The notes below the pieces were generated by a model that was not told the DNA's origin, did no database searches, and saw nothing but the letters and a program-made list of their open reading frames with translations. A program made the translations under genes and the position numbers. From JAAXIE01 sp965263155 (GTDB taxonomy: Bacteria; Chloroflexota; Dehalococcoidia; Lucifugimonadales; JAAXIE01), in NCBI GenBank assembly GCA_965263155.1, contig OZ253586.1:62001-126000 (forward strand): a stretch of 64,000 nucleotides of DNA, read 5' to 3'. Below are positions 8,996-20,108 of the stretch, in pieces (positions within the stretch are counted from its first letter, which is position 1; the number at the start of each line of letters is the position of its first letter).

Positions 8996-10024
8996 CTACG
9001 AGGAAGAGCGGGGCCCCGCCGGGCGGGAGCGTACCCCCGGCACCGGCACGTTCCCCAGTATCTCGGTGACTATGCTCCTGCCATTGACTCCCCGTATACG
9101 GGCTTGGACCGAGACAATGACGCGGTGCGAGATGACTTCTTCCGCCAACTCCTGGATGTCGTCGGGAATGACGTAATCTCTGCCCCGCACCAAGGCCAAG
9201 GCACGCGATGCCTTGAAGAGTCCCAGCGTGGCCCGGGGTGAGGCCCCCAAGCCCACGTCGGACATTGTGCGGGTCTGCTCCGTAATGTTCACTATGTAAC
9301 CACGCAGCAGCGGGTCGACATAGACGTTCTTCGCCTCTTCCTGCAGCGCGGCGATCTCTTCCGGTTGGGCCACAGACTCCAAGCTCTCGATGGGGTGCTG
9401 CCGTTCCTGTTGGTCAATGATGGCCAGCTCTTGGTCGCGCCCCGGATAGCCCAAGCTCAGGCGCAGTAGGAAGCGGTCAAGCTGGGCTTCGGGCAGGGGG
9501 AAGGTGCCCTCGTACTCAATGGGGTTCTGCGTGGCCAAGACGAAGAAGGGGGTCCCCAAGGGACGGCTGACGCCGTCGGTGGTCACTTGCCGCTCCTCCA
9601 TGGCCTCCAACAGGGCCGACTGGGTTTTGGGAGTGGCCCTGTTGATTTCGTCGGCCAGCACCACTTGGGCCATCACCGGGCCGGGGCGGAACTGGAACTC
9701 TTCCGTCTTTTGGTTGTACACCGATATGCCGGTGATGTCAGTGGGCAGCAGGTCGGGGGTGAACTGGATGCGCTTGAAAGAACAGCCCGTGGTCACAGCC
9801 AAACTCTTGGCTAGGGTGGTCTTGCCCACGCCGGGCAGGTCCTCCACCAGCACATGACCTTGGGCCAATAGCGCCGCCACGGCATGCTCGATCACCGGCC
9901 GCTTGCCTAGGATGACCCTTTCGACGTTGTCCACCAAACGTCGTAGCGATTCCTGGGCCTTTTCAACAGCATCGGTGGTCAAAGGCACGCCCTCCCTGAC
10001 CGTTTGGGTTTCCAAGTTTATCAC
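8996..10024 (-). CDS. MoxR-family AAA+ ATPase
   Basis: MoxR ATPases act as chaperones for protein complexes, often with von Willebrand A partners. The protein has 342 residues. Walker A (PGVGKTT) lies at residues 64-70 and Walker B (VVLADE) at 121-126, followed by INRATPKTQSALLEAMEE and the sensor region LATQNP. It precedes the DUF58 and transglutaminase-like genes, the usual partner set, though a 560-base repeat-bearing gap separates them here. It is divergent from the dnaJ-like gene. Confidence 0.94.
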   Translation of the reverse strand: MINLETQTVREGVPLTTDAVEKAQESLRRLVDNVERVILGKRPVIEHAVAALLAQGHVLVEDLPGVGKTTLAKSLAVTTGCSFKRIQFTPDLLPTDITGISVYNQKTEEFQFRPGPVMAQVVLADEINRATPKTQSALLEAMEERQVTTDGVSRPLGTPFFVLATQNPIEYEGTFPLPEAQLDRFLLRLSLGYPGRDQELAIIDQQERQHPIESLESVAQPEEIAALQEEAKNVYVDPLLRGYIVNITEQTRTMSDVGLGASPRATLGLFKASRALALVRGRDYVIPDDIQELAEEVISHRVIVSVQARIRGVNGRSIVTEILGNVPVPGVRSRPAGPRSSS

Positions 10025-10094
10025 AGCCCTAGCCCCAATTCATCAAGCCTCGCAAGGCACACCACTCTACCCATAAGCCCCGACCGTACTATCA

Positions 10095-10134
10095 TTGACA
10101 CTCTGTAGTAGAGAAACTTACAATAAACTGTCAA
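10095..10134 (+). promoter_or_regulatory. Promoter of the dnaJ-like/hspR stress cluster, with inverted repeats
   Basis: TTGACA (10095-10100) and TACAAT (10119-10124) are separated by 18 bases, a strong sigma-A-type promoter. AAACTT and AAGTTT form an inverted repeat across the -10 box, and TTGACA is mirrored by TGTCAA at 10129-10134. Such symmetry could be an HspR operator, although it does not match the actinobacterial HAIR sequence (CTTGAGT-N7-ACTCAAG). Confidence 0.65.
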
Positions 10135-10158
10135 GTTTAGAGAGGTACTTCCCTAGCC

Positions 10159-11067
10159 ATGAAAGATTACTACGAGGTGCTCGGAGTCGCTAAAGTCGCC
10201 TCCGAGGGCGATATCAAGAAAGCCTACCGCAAGTTGGCCCGCCAATACCATCCCGATGTGAACCGGGGCGAACCCGACGGTGCCGAGAAGTTCAAGGAAA
10301 TCAACAACGCCTACGAGGTGCTGTCGGACAATGAGAGCCGGGGCAAGTACGACAAGTACGGTGACCGGTGGAAGTACGCCGACCAGATAGAGGAAGCCGA
10401 GTCGGCCGCTAGATCCCGTGGCGGCTTCACCACCTTCGCCTTCGACGACGCCCCCGGAAGCCCCTTTGGGGGCTCTCCTTTTGGCAGTGGCGGCCCGTCC
10501 GCCGACCTGCTCCAAGAGCTGTTCGGCGGCGCGCGCCAGAGCGCCCGCCGTGCCCCGTTGCGAGTGTCCGCCGACATCAGCTTGCTGGAGGCCTTGGAAG
10601 GGGCCACCAGATACGTCGAAGTCCACGACGATAGCGGGGCCATGAAGAGGCTCGAGCTGAAGATTCCGCCTGGCGTCGACACTGGCTCTCAAGTGCATAT
10701 CCCTGGCAGCGACGGCAGACGCGAACTCTACGTGGAGGTCAACGTCCGGCCCGATCAGCGGTTCCAGCGCAGCGGGAACGACCTCTACTCGGAGACGTCG
10801 GTCCCGCTGGTGGACGCAGTATTGGGAGCAGAGGTGGCCGTGTCTTCACTGCGTGGGACGAACCTTGCCCTCACCGTACCTGCCGAGTCTCAGAACGGGC
10901 AGACCTTCCGTCTCAGGGGTCAGGGAATGCCTCCGCTTTCCGGCAAGGGGTCCAAGGGCGACCTGTACGTCACCATTAAGGTGGTGTTGCCAACAAGCTT
11001 GGATGACTCAGGACGCGCTCTGTTTCAGCAGCTCAAAGAACTGCTGCCCACTCCCTCATCGAAATAG
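10159..11067 (+). CDS. J-domain co-chaperone (CbpA/DnaJ-like, no zinc finger)
   Basis: The protein has 302 residues. The J domain spans residues 1-70 with HPD at 31-33, the motif that stimulates Hsp70 ATPase. A Gly/Phe/Ser-rich linker follows (about 85-125), then two C-terminal substrate-binding domains. The four CxxCxGxG zinc-binding repeats of full-length DnaJ are absent, so it is CbpA-like. No dnaK or grpE lies next to it. It is followed by hspR and a Clp ATPase, which places it in a heat-shock cluster. Confidence 0.93.
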   Translation: MKDYYEVLGVAKVASEGDIKKAYRKLARQYHPDVNRGEPDGAEKFKEINNAYEVLSDNESRGKYDKYGDRWKYADQIEEAESAARSRGGFTTFAFDDAPGSPFGGSPFGSGGPSADLLQELFGGARQSARRAPLRVSADISLLEALEGATRYVEVHDDSGAMKRLELKIPPGVDTGSQVHIPGSDGRRELYVEVNVRPDQRFQRSGNDLYSETSVPLVDAVLGAEVAVSSLRGTNLALTVPAESQNGQTFRLRGQGMPPLSGKGSKGDLYVTIKVVLPTSLDDSGRALFQQLKELLPTPSSK

Positions 11068-11128
11068 ACTCCCCCATTAGGAAAAGAAGTAAGAACTAAT
11101 TGGAATAGATCAGAAAGAGGTTGAAGCC

Positions 11129-11473
11129 ATGATGGTGCGAGGCACCTTGGAAGACGAGCCGGTTTACTTCATCAGCATAGTCTCGCGCATGGTGGGCGTA
11201 CACGCCCAAACGCTGCGCTACTACGAGCGGGTGGGTCTCGTCTCTCCATCCCGCTCCGGAGGCCGGCAGCGCCTCTACTCCGAGCGAGAGGTGCAGAAAC
11301 TCCAGCGCATCAAGGCCCTCACCGAGGACATGGGGGTGAACCTAGCAGGCGTCGAGGTAATCCTCAAACTCCTGGACCAAGTGGCCAAGCTGGAGGGTGA
11401 GGTGGAGCGTCTCCAAGAAGAAGTACAACAACGGAAGGGGTCAGCAGGCCCGTCCGGCCGCCGCTCCCGCTGA
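11129..11473 (+). CDS. hspR: MerR-family heat-shock regulator HspR
   Basis: HspR represses heat-shock genes, often with DnaK as co-repressor. The 114-residue protein has a MerR-type winged helix with VGVHAQTLRYYERVGLVSPS and GGRQRLYSEREV, then MGVNLAGVEVILKL, an HspR hallmark, and a C-terminal coiled coil. It starts at 11129 behind AGAGG; the next codon is also ATG. Its position after a dnaJ-like gene and before a Clp gene matches known HspR regulons, so it probably controls its own cluster. Confidence 0.92.
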   Translation: MMVRGTLEDEPVYFISIVSRMVGVHAQTLRYYERVGLVSPSRSGGRQRLYSEREVQKLQRIKALTEDMGVNLAGVEVILKLLDQVAKLEGEVERLQEEVQQRKGSAGPSGRRSR

Positions 11474-11493
11474 ACATGCAATCGCCGCCAGGT

Positions 11494-11520
11494 CATTCCC
11501 GCGGAGGCGGGAATCCACGG
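11494..11520. repeat. Dispersed inverted repeat, family A, copy 3
   Basis: CATTCCCGC-GGAG-GCGGGAATCC followed by ACGG lies between hspR and the clp gene. It is the same element as the copies at 8496 and 8639. Confidence 0.8.
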
Positions 11521-11596
11521 CCCAGAGTCGCTACATATTGCGCTCTCGCCCTGTGGTAGGGGCCTGCACAGATGTCTCCAAACGAGGAGGGAAACA

Positions 11597-14065
<2,469 letters not shown>

Positions 14066-14110
14066 GAAGGGTCTTCGCCTTCCCCATCTGTTCTGTCCGT
14101 ACAGAGTGGA

Positions 14111-14143
14111 GTGGGACGACGCGCAAGTGGCGCGTCGTCCCAC
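14111..14143 (+). terminator. Hairpin after the clp gene
   Basis: GTGGGACGACGCGC (14111-14124) pairs perfectly over 14 bases with GCGCGTCGTCCCAC (14130-14143) around a 5-base loop. There is no clear T run, so it may act as a terminator or as a transcript-stabilising stem. Confidence 0.65.
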
Positions 14144-14211
14144 TTGGTACTAGGAAGGCGGTTGGCCCGCGTGCAACTGGCCCGGTGGCCCCAAGGCTAG
14201 GATATTCCCCT

Positions 14212-14924
14212 ATGGAATTCTCCATCATAGTGCCCGCCTTCAACGAAGAGACCTATCTTGGGTCAACCTTGGACGCCATCCAAGCAGCCTCAATGGAGCT
14301 GACCGCTCACTCCGAGGACATCGACGTAGAGTTAATCGTTGTTGATAACAACAGCGGGGATGCGACCGCTGCGATCGCCCGAGGCAAGGGTGCACGAGCC
14401 CGTGCAAGGGATCGCCCGCGCCCGCAACACCGGAGCACGGCACCGCCGGTGGGGACGTTCTCATATTCGTCGATGCCGATGTGCTCATGCCTCCCGAACT
14501 GCTGAGGGTGATTCGCACGGCGCTGGATGACCCGGATCGCATCGGTGGGGGTGTGGACTACCGTGCTCGCCGCCTTTTTGTCAGGCTCTATTTGCTCGCT
14601 TGGCGGCTCCTCGGACGCCTCACGGGGATGGTGCAAGGCGCGACCCATTTCTGCCGCAAGAGTGCCTTCGAGCAAGTCGGAGGCTACGACGAGAATGTGT
14701 GGATGGGTGAAGACGTAGACTTCTACTGGACCCTGAGAAAACTAACCAAGCGGACACGTAGCACGATCCGTTTCATAAGAAACCCTCCGGTCTGTCCTTC
14801 CACCCGTCGCTTCGACAAGTGGCCCCTCTGGAAGACTCTGTTATGGACCAACCCTCTCTTCATCTCCCTGTTCCGCCGCCGGAAACCCATGTGGCGGAGT
14901 TGGTACTCGCACCCCGTTCGATAG
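14212..14924 (+). pseudogene. Family 2 glycosyltransferase, two frameshifts
   Basis: The start reads MEFSIIVPAFNEETYLGSTL and VELIVVDNNSGDATAAIA, a clear GT-A fold opening, in the frame of the ATG at 14212. Near 14388 the coherent reading moves one frame to VHEPVQGIARARNTGA. Near 14445 it moves again to DVLIFVDADVLMPPELL and stays open to the stop at 14924, with VGGYDENVWMGEDVDFYW. All the expected GT2 blocks are therefore present in order, but in three frames. It is either a recent pseudogene or the site of two small sequencing errors. The intact product would have about 237 residues. Confidence 0.8.
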
Positions 14925-15116
14925 GTAAGCTGCTACAGGGCCTCCTTTGTCATTACGGACACGATGGCGAAATCTTGTCTGCTGTCGGCGTATCAGTACA
15001 ATCCGTCATAGTCGCGTCTACAATGGGACACACAGACCAGAGATGAATGGCCTAGCGCCGGTTCATCTCCCACCGGAATATCGAGTCCGACAAACAAGCA
15101 AAAGGGAGGCACAACC

Positions 15117-16676
15117 ATGCCAGACATCCTGATTCGTGGCGGGCGCATCGTGGACGGCACCGGGGAGACTTGGTACCGCGGCGATGTCGCCATTGACGGC
15201 GACACGGTGACCATCCACCGGGGGCAGCAGCCGGGCGTGGATGCTGGGCAGGTGATTGATGCTACTGGCATGGTCGTGTGCCCCGGCTTCATCGACATGC
15301 ACTCCCACTCCGAGATGTCGCTGCTGTCCAACCCGGACCACGAGCCCAAGCTGAGGCAGGGCGTCACCACTGAGGTCATCGGCGTCGACGGCCTCTCCTA
15401 TGCCCCCATTACCCCCACCAAGCTGGAGCCCATCCTCACCTACTTGTCGGCAGTGAACGGCAAGCCACCCGAAGGCGTGCAGTGGGGCAGCGTGGCCGAG
15501 TTCCTAGCTCTGTTCGACGGGCGCTCCTCGGCCAACGTGGCCTACTTCGTGCCCCACATGGCGGTGCGCGTGGAGGCCATGGGCTGGGAGGCAAGGCTGC
15601 CCAACGAGGGCGAGATGCGTCAGATGCAGCGGCTGGTGCGCGAGGGGATGCGCGAGGGCGCTTTCGGATTCTCCACCGGCCTCACCTACACCCCCGGGGC
15701 CTACTCCGACACCGAGGAGCTGGTGGACCTGACCATGCCCATCAAGGAGTTCGGTGGCATCTACGTCACCCACGCCCGCTACACCCTCGGCGACCGGCTG
15801 CTGGACCCATTCCGCGAGGCCCTGACCATTGGGCGTCGCACTGGTGTGCCGGTACAGATTTCTCACTACCACAGCCCGGTGAACGGCATGGGCGAGCAGA
15901 TGGTGGCCCTCGTCGAGGAGGGGCGCAACAGTGATGTGGACGTGACCTACGACCAGTACCCCTACCCGGCTTCCTCCACTGTCCTCCACTCCCTGCTCCC
16001 CTATTGGGTGCACGCTGGCGGGCCCGACGCCATGCTGCAGCGCATCGCCACGCAGGAGGTGCGGGAGCAGATTGCCGATGCCATCGACCCCATGTGGGGC
16101 GGAAGCATGGACAACTACATCTTCGCCCGCGTCGGCTCTTCTAGGAACCGTGAGTGGGAGGGGCGCTCCGTCACCGACATGGCCCGTGCCCAAGGCAAGA
16201 GCATGGTAGATACGGTCTGCGACCTGCTCATTGAGGAGCGGATGGAGGTGGCCTTCGTGGCGCGTACCGGCAACCCCGACAACATCCGCGCCATCCTGCG
16301 GCACCCCGCCCAGATGGTGGGCAGTGACGGCCTCCTCACCGGCGACCACCCCAACCCCCGCAGCTACGGCACCTACCCCTACGTGCTGGGCCAGATGGTG
16401 CGCGAAGAAGGCATCCTGCGCTTGGAAGACGCCGTCCGCAAAATGACCGCCCTCCCCGCCCAACGCCTAGGACTGAAGGACCGGGGCATCCTCCGCGAGG
16501 GCATGAAGGCCGACCTCGTAGTCTTCAACCCCGACACCGTCCGCGCCACAGCCACATTCGAAGACCCCAAGCAGTTCCCCGTGGGCATCGACCATGTGCT
16601 GGTGAACGGGCAGTTGGTGATCCACAGCGGGGCGCACACAGGGGCGCATCCTGGGAGGGCGTTGCGCCGGGTGTAG
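15117..16676 (+). CDS. D-aminoacylase-like amidohydrolase, paralogue 1
   Basis: The 519-residue protein belongs to the amidohydrolase superfamily near N-acyl-D-amino-acid deacylases, which release D-amino acids from acylated forms. The metal-binding HSH lies at residues 62-64 (GFIDMHSHSE). Later histidines appear in YVTHARY and ISHYHS, and the C-terminal PAQRLGLKDRG is typical. Where characterised D-aminoacylases have the zinc-ligand Cys in GNCG, this protein has Asp91 (GVDGLSYAP), so its metal site and substrate may differ. GGGAGG precedes the ATG. Its last 170 bases are repeated downstream at about 17,000. Confidence 0.88.
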   Translation: MPDILIRGGRIVDGTGETWYRGDVAIDGDTVTIHRGQQPGVDAGQVIDATGMVVCPGFIDMHSHSEMSLLSNPDHEPKLRQGVTTEVIGVDGLSYAPITPTKLEPILTYLSAVNGKPPEGVQWGSVAEFLALFDGRSSANVAYFVPHMAVRVEAMGWEARLPNEGEMRQMQRLVREGMREGAFGFSTGLTYTPGAYSDTEELVDLTMPIKEFGGIYVTHARYTLGDRLLDPFREALTIGRRTGVPVQISHYHSPVNGMGEQMVALVEEGRNSDVDVTYDQYPYPASSTVLHSLLPYWVHAGGPDAMLQRIATQEVREQIADAIDPMWGGSMDNYIFARVGSSRNREWEGRSVTDMARAQGKSMVDTVCDLLIEERMEVAFVARTGNPDNIRAILRHPAQMVGSDGLLTGDHPNPRSYGTYPYVLGQMVREEGILRLEDAVRKMTALPAQRLGLKDRGILREGMKADLVVFNPDTVRATATFEDPKQFPVGIDHVLVNGQLVIHSGAHTGAHPGRALRRV

Positions 16677-16925
16677 GGTGTGGAGAGCCGGGGCGGCCAC
16701 ATGGACGCGTCGCCTAGCTGGACCTAGGCGGCCGGTGGTCTCGGTGGAGGGGCCTCTTAGATAGGATTTGGGGAACCGCTGCGGCCAACTTCGTATCTGC
16801 AAAAACATTTTTCATAGCTAATGTTGGTCTCATTGGCCGCACCTTCTAGCTGAATCGTAGCTGAAGCAGTGGCCGCGCGTTTGGGTCATCTGTCGCCTTC
16901 CTCGCTGGTGTGGCTTGTGCTGGTC

Positions 16926-16976
16926 ATAGCGTATCAGGGAGGAAGGGGGATGGGGAAGGAGGAAATGTCATGGGGG
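16926..16976. repeat. Direct repeat unit, copy 1
   Basis: The block reads ATAGCGTATCAGGGAGGAAG and runs on through GGGGAAGGAGGAAATGTCAT. It recurs with few changes at 17415-17465, about 489 bases downstream. Confidence 0.8.
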
Positions 16977-16995
16977 TGGGGGTGGGGGGACTGCC

Positions 16996-17184
16996 GGCCT
17001 GCGCGACGGCATGAAGGCCGACCTCGTAGTCTTCAACCCCGACACCGTCCGCGCCACGGCCACCTTCGAAGACCCCAAGCAGTTCCCGGTGGGCATCGAC
17101 CATGTGCTGGTCAACGGGCAGCCGGTGATCCACAACGCGGCACACACGGGGGCGCATCCGGGGAGGGCGTTGCGCCGGGTGTAG
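16996..17184 (+). pseudogene. Duplicated 3' fragment of the D-aminoacylase-like gene
   Basis: From about 16996 the plus strand reads GLRDGMKADLVVFNPDTVRA and continues in frame to the stop at 17182-17184. It matches the last 60 or so residues of the gene ending at 16676 with only scattered changes, mostly at third positions (for example QPVIHNAAH against QLVIHSGAH). No start codon or N-terminal part precedes it. It is a remnant of a further tandem paralogue or a partial duplication. Confidence 0.85.
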
Positions 17185-17414
17185 GGGGTGGAGAGCCCTC
17201 GCAGACGGGATTTCAGGGATTTCACACCGTTTGTATCTGCGGCGATTTTTTTCGTATCTGGTTTCTGTGAAATTTCTGCAATCGTTGCAGGTTGAGCCGG
17301 TCTGCGCGAGGCCATCTGGAGGCCCCATAGACTCCCGTCGCGAGAGTACGGGTTGTGCCAGGGAGTTGATGGTGCAGACAGTCACTGGGCGTTTCTCCTG
17401 TTGGCTTGGAATTG

Positions 17415-17465
17415 TTATAGCGTATCAGGAGGTATGGGGACGGGGAAGGAGGAAATGTCATGGGG
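17415..17465. repeat. Direct repeat unit, copy 2
   Basis: This second copy of the 16926-16976 block shares GGGGAAGGAGGAAATGTCAT exactly. It lies downstream of the duplicated gene fragment at nearly the same spacing as copy 1 from the intact gene end. Confidence 0.8.
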
Positions 17466-17629
17466 TCGCACCTGGGGCGGGCGCTGCCGAGTCGTAGCCC
17501 TAGTCTCCAACTGCCCCCAACTCCGCAACCCCATGCCGATTAGGATTATCGTCCGGCAACCGTAGGAGCCCGTGGAAAAGCGGGTATCAGAAGTCCGCGG
17601 ATCTTGTCCTTTAGCAGCGGGAGCCTCCC

Positions 17630-17653
17630 CGTTGACATATTCGCTGGTCAACG
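17630..17653. promoter_or_regulatory. Inverted repeat upstream of the restriction-modification genes
   Basis: CGTTGAC (17630-17636) and GTCAACG (17647-17653) are perfect 7-base arms around 10 bases. The left arm contains a TTGACA -35-like box. This could be an operator for the methyltransferase/nuclease pair, but no controller gene is visible. Confidence 0.35.
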
Positions 17654-17776
17654 AGCTGCGCCAAGACCAAGCACCATGACAAAACAGCGTTGACTGCTTT
17701 CCGGAAGGCAGCTAGCCTAAGGCGGTAACGCTGGAAAGCATGACAGCGTGGGGCTGTGGATAGGGGGGTTGAATAG

Positions 17777-19174
17777 ATGCAGCCGGTCATGTCTCCGAAC
17801 GGGGGCCGGGTTCAGGAACGACAGGCTCTACAGGAGCGATTTAGCAGTCGATTGACCCTTAATCCCCATCTGTCACGAAAGCACGTATCCTATCAGGGGA
17901 ACCGTGCAATCCCTGGTTTCCGTTGGATGAAATACAAGGAAGGCTTCTCGCGAACACTCGTCGAGCAATTCGTAGACGAATACGAGGCAACAGCCGTTCT
18001 TGACCCGTTTGCTGGCATTGGGACGACAGTCTTGGTCGCAGCAGGAAGAGGAAAAACAGCGACAGGGATCGAAATTATGCCCGTCGGTGTCTTGGCTGCT
18101 AATGGTATCGCCGAAGCTGCCAACGGAGTTTCCAAAGCTGCACTTGAAGCAGCAGGCACCAGCCTGCTCCGCAGAGTGGTGGCAAAGGAATCCGCTCCGC
18201 CCGAGTTCGCGTTTCCCCACGTTGGTATCACCGAAGCCGCCTTTCCAGAGCCGACGGAACTTGCACTTGCCAAGGCCCGCCAATTCATAGCCAGCACCGA
18301 TCATGGCGGCATCCAAACGTTGTTGAACTTGGCCTGCATGGCTGTTCTGGAACAAGTGAGCTATACACGTAAGGATGGCCAGTATCTCCGATGGGACTAT
18401 CGGTCCGGTCGAACTCTGAGGTCCAGAGTCCATAAGGGCCCCGTTTTGACCCTTGAGGATGCTATCGGTTCCCGTTTGTTCGAGATGGTTCAAGACATTG
18501 ACATCCTCAAACAAGAATATGGGTATGGTTATCCCGAATTCATGACCGGCTCATGTCTCGAGCTCATGCACAGTCTGCCTGACTCGCAATTCGACATGAC
18601 TATAACCTCCCCACCCTACGCGAACCGCTACGACTACACGCGGACTTATGCGTTGGAGCTAGCTTGGCTTGGCTATGACCAAGAAGAATTTGCCGGGCTC
18701 AGACAACGTATGCTTTCAGCCACTGTGGAGAACAAGACGAAAGTTGAATGGTTACGTCGTGTGTACAAAGACGAGCCCTGCCTTTTGGATCAAGCCTTTG
18801 TGACTTACGAGAGCCAGAGAGCACTTCATGAGGTGCTTGGGATCCTCAAAGAGCACTTGGACAAACTCGCCAATAGGCACGTGATCCGCTTACTCGAGGG
18901 ATACTTCTTGGAGATGGCCGTCATTATCGCCGAACTGGGCCGCGTAACTCGGCCTGGCGGGATCGTTATCATGGTCAATGATAATGTGCAGTACCACGGC
19001 GAGGAGGTCCCAGTGGATCTGATACTCTCCGACTTCGCCGAGCAGTTGGGCTTTACCTGCGAGACCGTATGGATACTACCCATAAGCAAAGGGAACTCCA
19101 GCCAGCAGATGGGACGTTTTGGCAAACGCGCCCTTCGCAAGTGCGTCTACAAGTGGGTAAAAAGAGATGGCTGA
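17777..19174 (+). CDS. DNA methyltransferase (SPPY type, probably N4-cytosine)
   Basis: The 465-residue protein has the S-adenosylmethionine-binding motif DPFAGIGTT at 76-84 and the catalytic motif TSPPY at 277-281, so about 190 residues lie between motifs I and IV. SPPY favours N4-cytosine or N6-adenine methylation of the exocyclic amine. It overlaps the following nuclease gene by 8 bases, so the two form a type II restriction-modification pair. Codon use is more AT-rich than in neighbouring genes, consistent with transfer. An alternative start is the methionine at residue 5. Confidence 0.88.
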   Translation: MQPVMSPNGGRVQERQALQERFSSRLTLNPHLSRKHVSYQGNRAIPGFRWMKYKEGFSRTLVEQFVDEYEATAVLDPFAGIGTTVLVAAGRGKTATGIEIMPVGVLAANGIAEAANGVSKAALEAAGTSLLRRVVAKESAPPEFAFPHVGITEAAFPEPTELALAKARQFIASTDHGGIQTLLNLACMAVLEQVSYTRKDGQYLRWDYRSGRTLRSRVHKGPVLTLEDAIGSRLFEMVQDIDILKQEYGYGYPEFMTGSCLELMHSLPDSQFDMTITSPPYANRYDYTRTYALELAWLGYDQEEFAGLRQRMLSATVENKTKVEWLRRVYKDEPCLLDQAFVTYESQRALHEVLGILKEHLDKLANRHVIRLLEGYFLEMAVIIAELGRVTRPGGIVIMVNDNVQYHGEEVPVDLILSDFAEQLGFTCETVWILPISKGNSSQQMGRFGKRALRKCVYKWVKRDG

Positions 19175-20108
19175 CCTCCATGACGCGCGGTTCAGATCAA
19201 CGCTGATGTCGGAACGAATCCGATTCCGCACAGACCACGCATTACGGGAATTGATCAGCAGCTTCACACACGACTTGGACTTTAGTTCACTGGACGACCT
19301 GATGATCAGCCCCCAAGCATGGCAATACGTAACCACTGCTGGCATTGAACCAAAGTTAGTATTTGCACACCCAGTGATCCTCGAAGCCCATCCAAGGGCT
19401 TCCCAATACTATCGTGGAATCTCTTTGCTGCCACAAAAGCGTGTGGCGGACATCGCTGTCCCCGTCTCGGCCTGGGAAGATGGTTCACGCAAGCGGCCTA
19501 TCACAGAGGAGCAAAGTAGACAAGTCGCACGCCTGTACAACGCAGTAATATCCTCCATCATTGAAGGCACTACCAACTGGACTCTCCAGAACGGCTATCG
19601 CAACATCATCGCCAATATGGGCATTGGACTGGATGGAACGTTCCGCAATATCATCGGCCAAGACGCTGAGAATATCGTGAAGAATCGCATTAGGAACTGG
19701 CTCGACAGCAGACAGCTGATACTGGAGCGTAATACAGCCCAGACCGAGTTCACTCTGGCCAGAGGCTATTTGATGAGGTTCGGATCAGAGCCGGACATCC
19801 GGTTCCAGCGGATAGTCGAGAGCGAGCCGAGAACGACCGCAACTATCGAGATCAAGGGGGGCAAAGATCCCGCCGGGGCCCTCGAACGGCTAGGTGCAAT
19901 GCAGAAGAGCTTTGAAGCAACGCCACCTGGCTGCGTGAACATCCTAGTCGCAGGAGTCGTCACTCAAGAGATGAGGGACAGATTGACTCAAATGGGCGTT
20001 GTCAAAGTCTTCCTGCTAGATGATTTGAACCATGAGGGAGAAGGCTGGTCCAATTTCATCAGCGAGGTGTTCCACTACACCATACGCATAACAGACTCGA
20101 CTCTGTAA
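19167..20108 (+). CDS. Type II restriction endonuclease, possibly XcyI/Cfr9I-like
   Basis: The 313-residue protein overlaps the methyltransferase gene. A PD-(D/E)xK nuclease core is visible: Pro209-Asp210 (EPDIRF) and Glu228-Ile-Lys230 (TIEIKGG), 17 residues apart. From memory it resembles the XcyI family, whose members cut CCCGGG, but I could not test this. The gene order, the small overlap and the nuclease motif make the restriction role likely; the cut site is inference. No controller or Vsr gene is nearby. Confidence 0.72.
   Translation: MADLHDARFRSTLMSERIRFRTDHALRELISSFTHDLDFSSLDDLMISPQAWQYVTTAGIEPKLVFAHPVILEAHPRASQYYRGISLLPQKRVADIAVPVSAWEDGSRKRPITEEQSRQVARLYNAVISSIIEGTTNWTLQNGYRNIIANMGIGLDGTFRNIIGQDAENIVKNRIRNWLDSRQLILERNTAQTEFTLARGYLMRFGSEPDIRFQRIVESEPRTTATIEIKGGKDPAGALERLGAMQKSFEATPPGCVNILVAGVVTQEMRDRLTQMGVVKVFLLDDLNHEGEGWSNFISEVFHYTIRITDSTL

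Larger units (their letters stand above)
16677..17776. other. Repeat-rich gap with duplicated gene fragment
   Basis: No intact gene is visible. The gap holds a duplicated 3' end of the amidohydrolase gene (16996-17184) and two copies of a block of about 50 bases that begins near ATAGCGTATCAGG (16926-16976 and 17415-17465). Together they suggest a repeated unit of roughly 490 bases. The last 150 bases form the leader of the methyltransferase gene. Confidence 0.7.

Noticed and set aside
15504..16463. 319-residue open frame on the minus strand opposite amidohydrolase paralogue 1
   Set aside because: It is a His/Gly/Val-rich shadow of the GC-rich coding strand, with no motif or ribosome-binding site.
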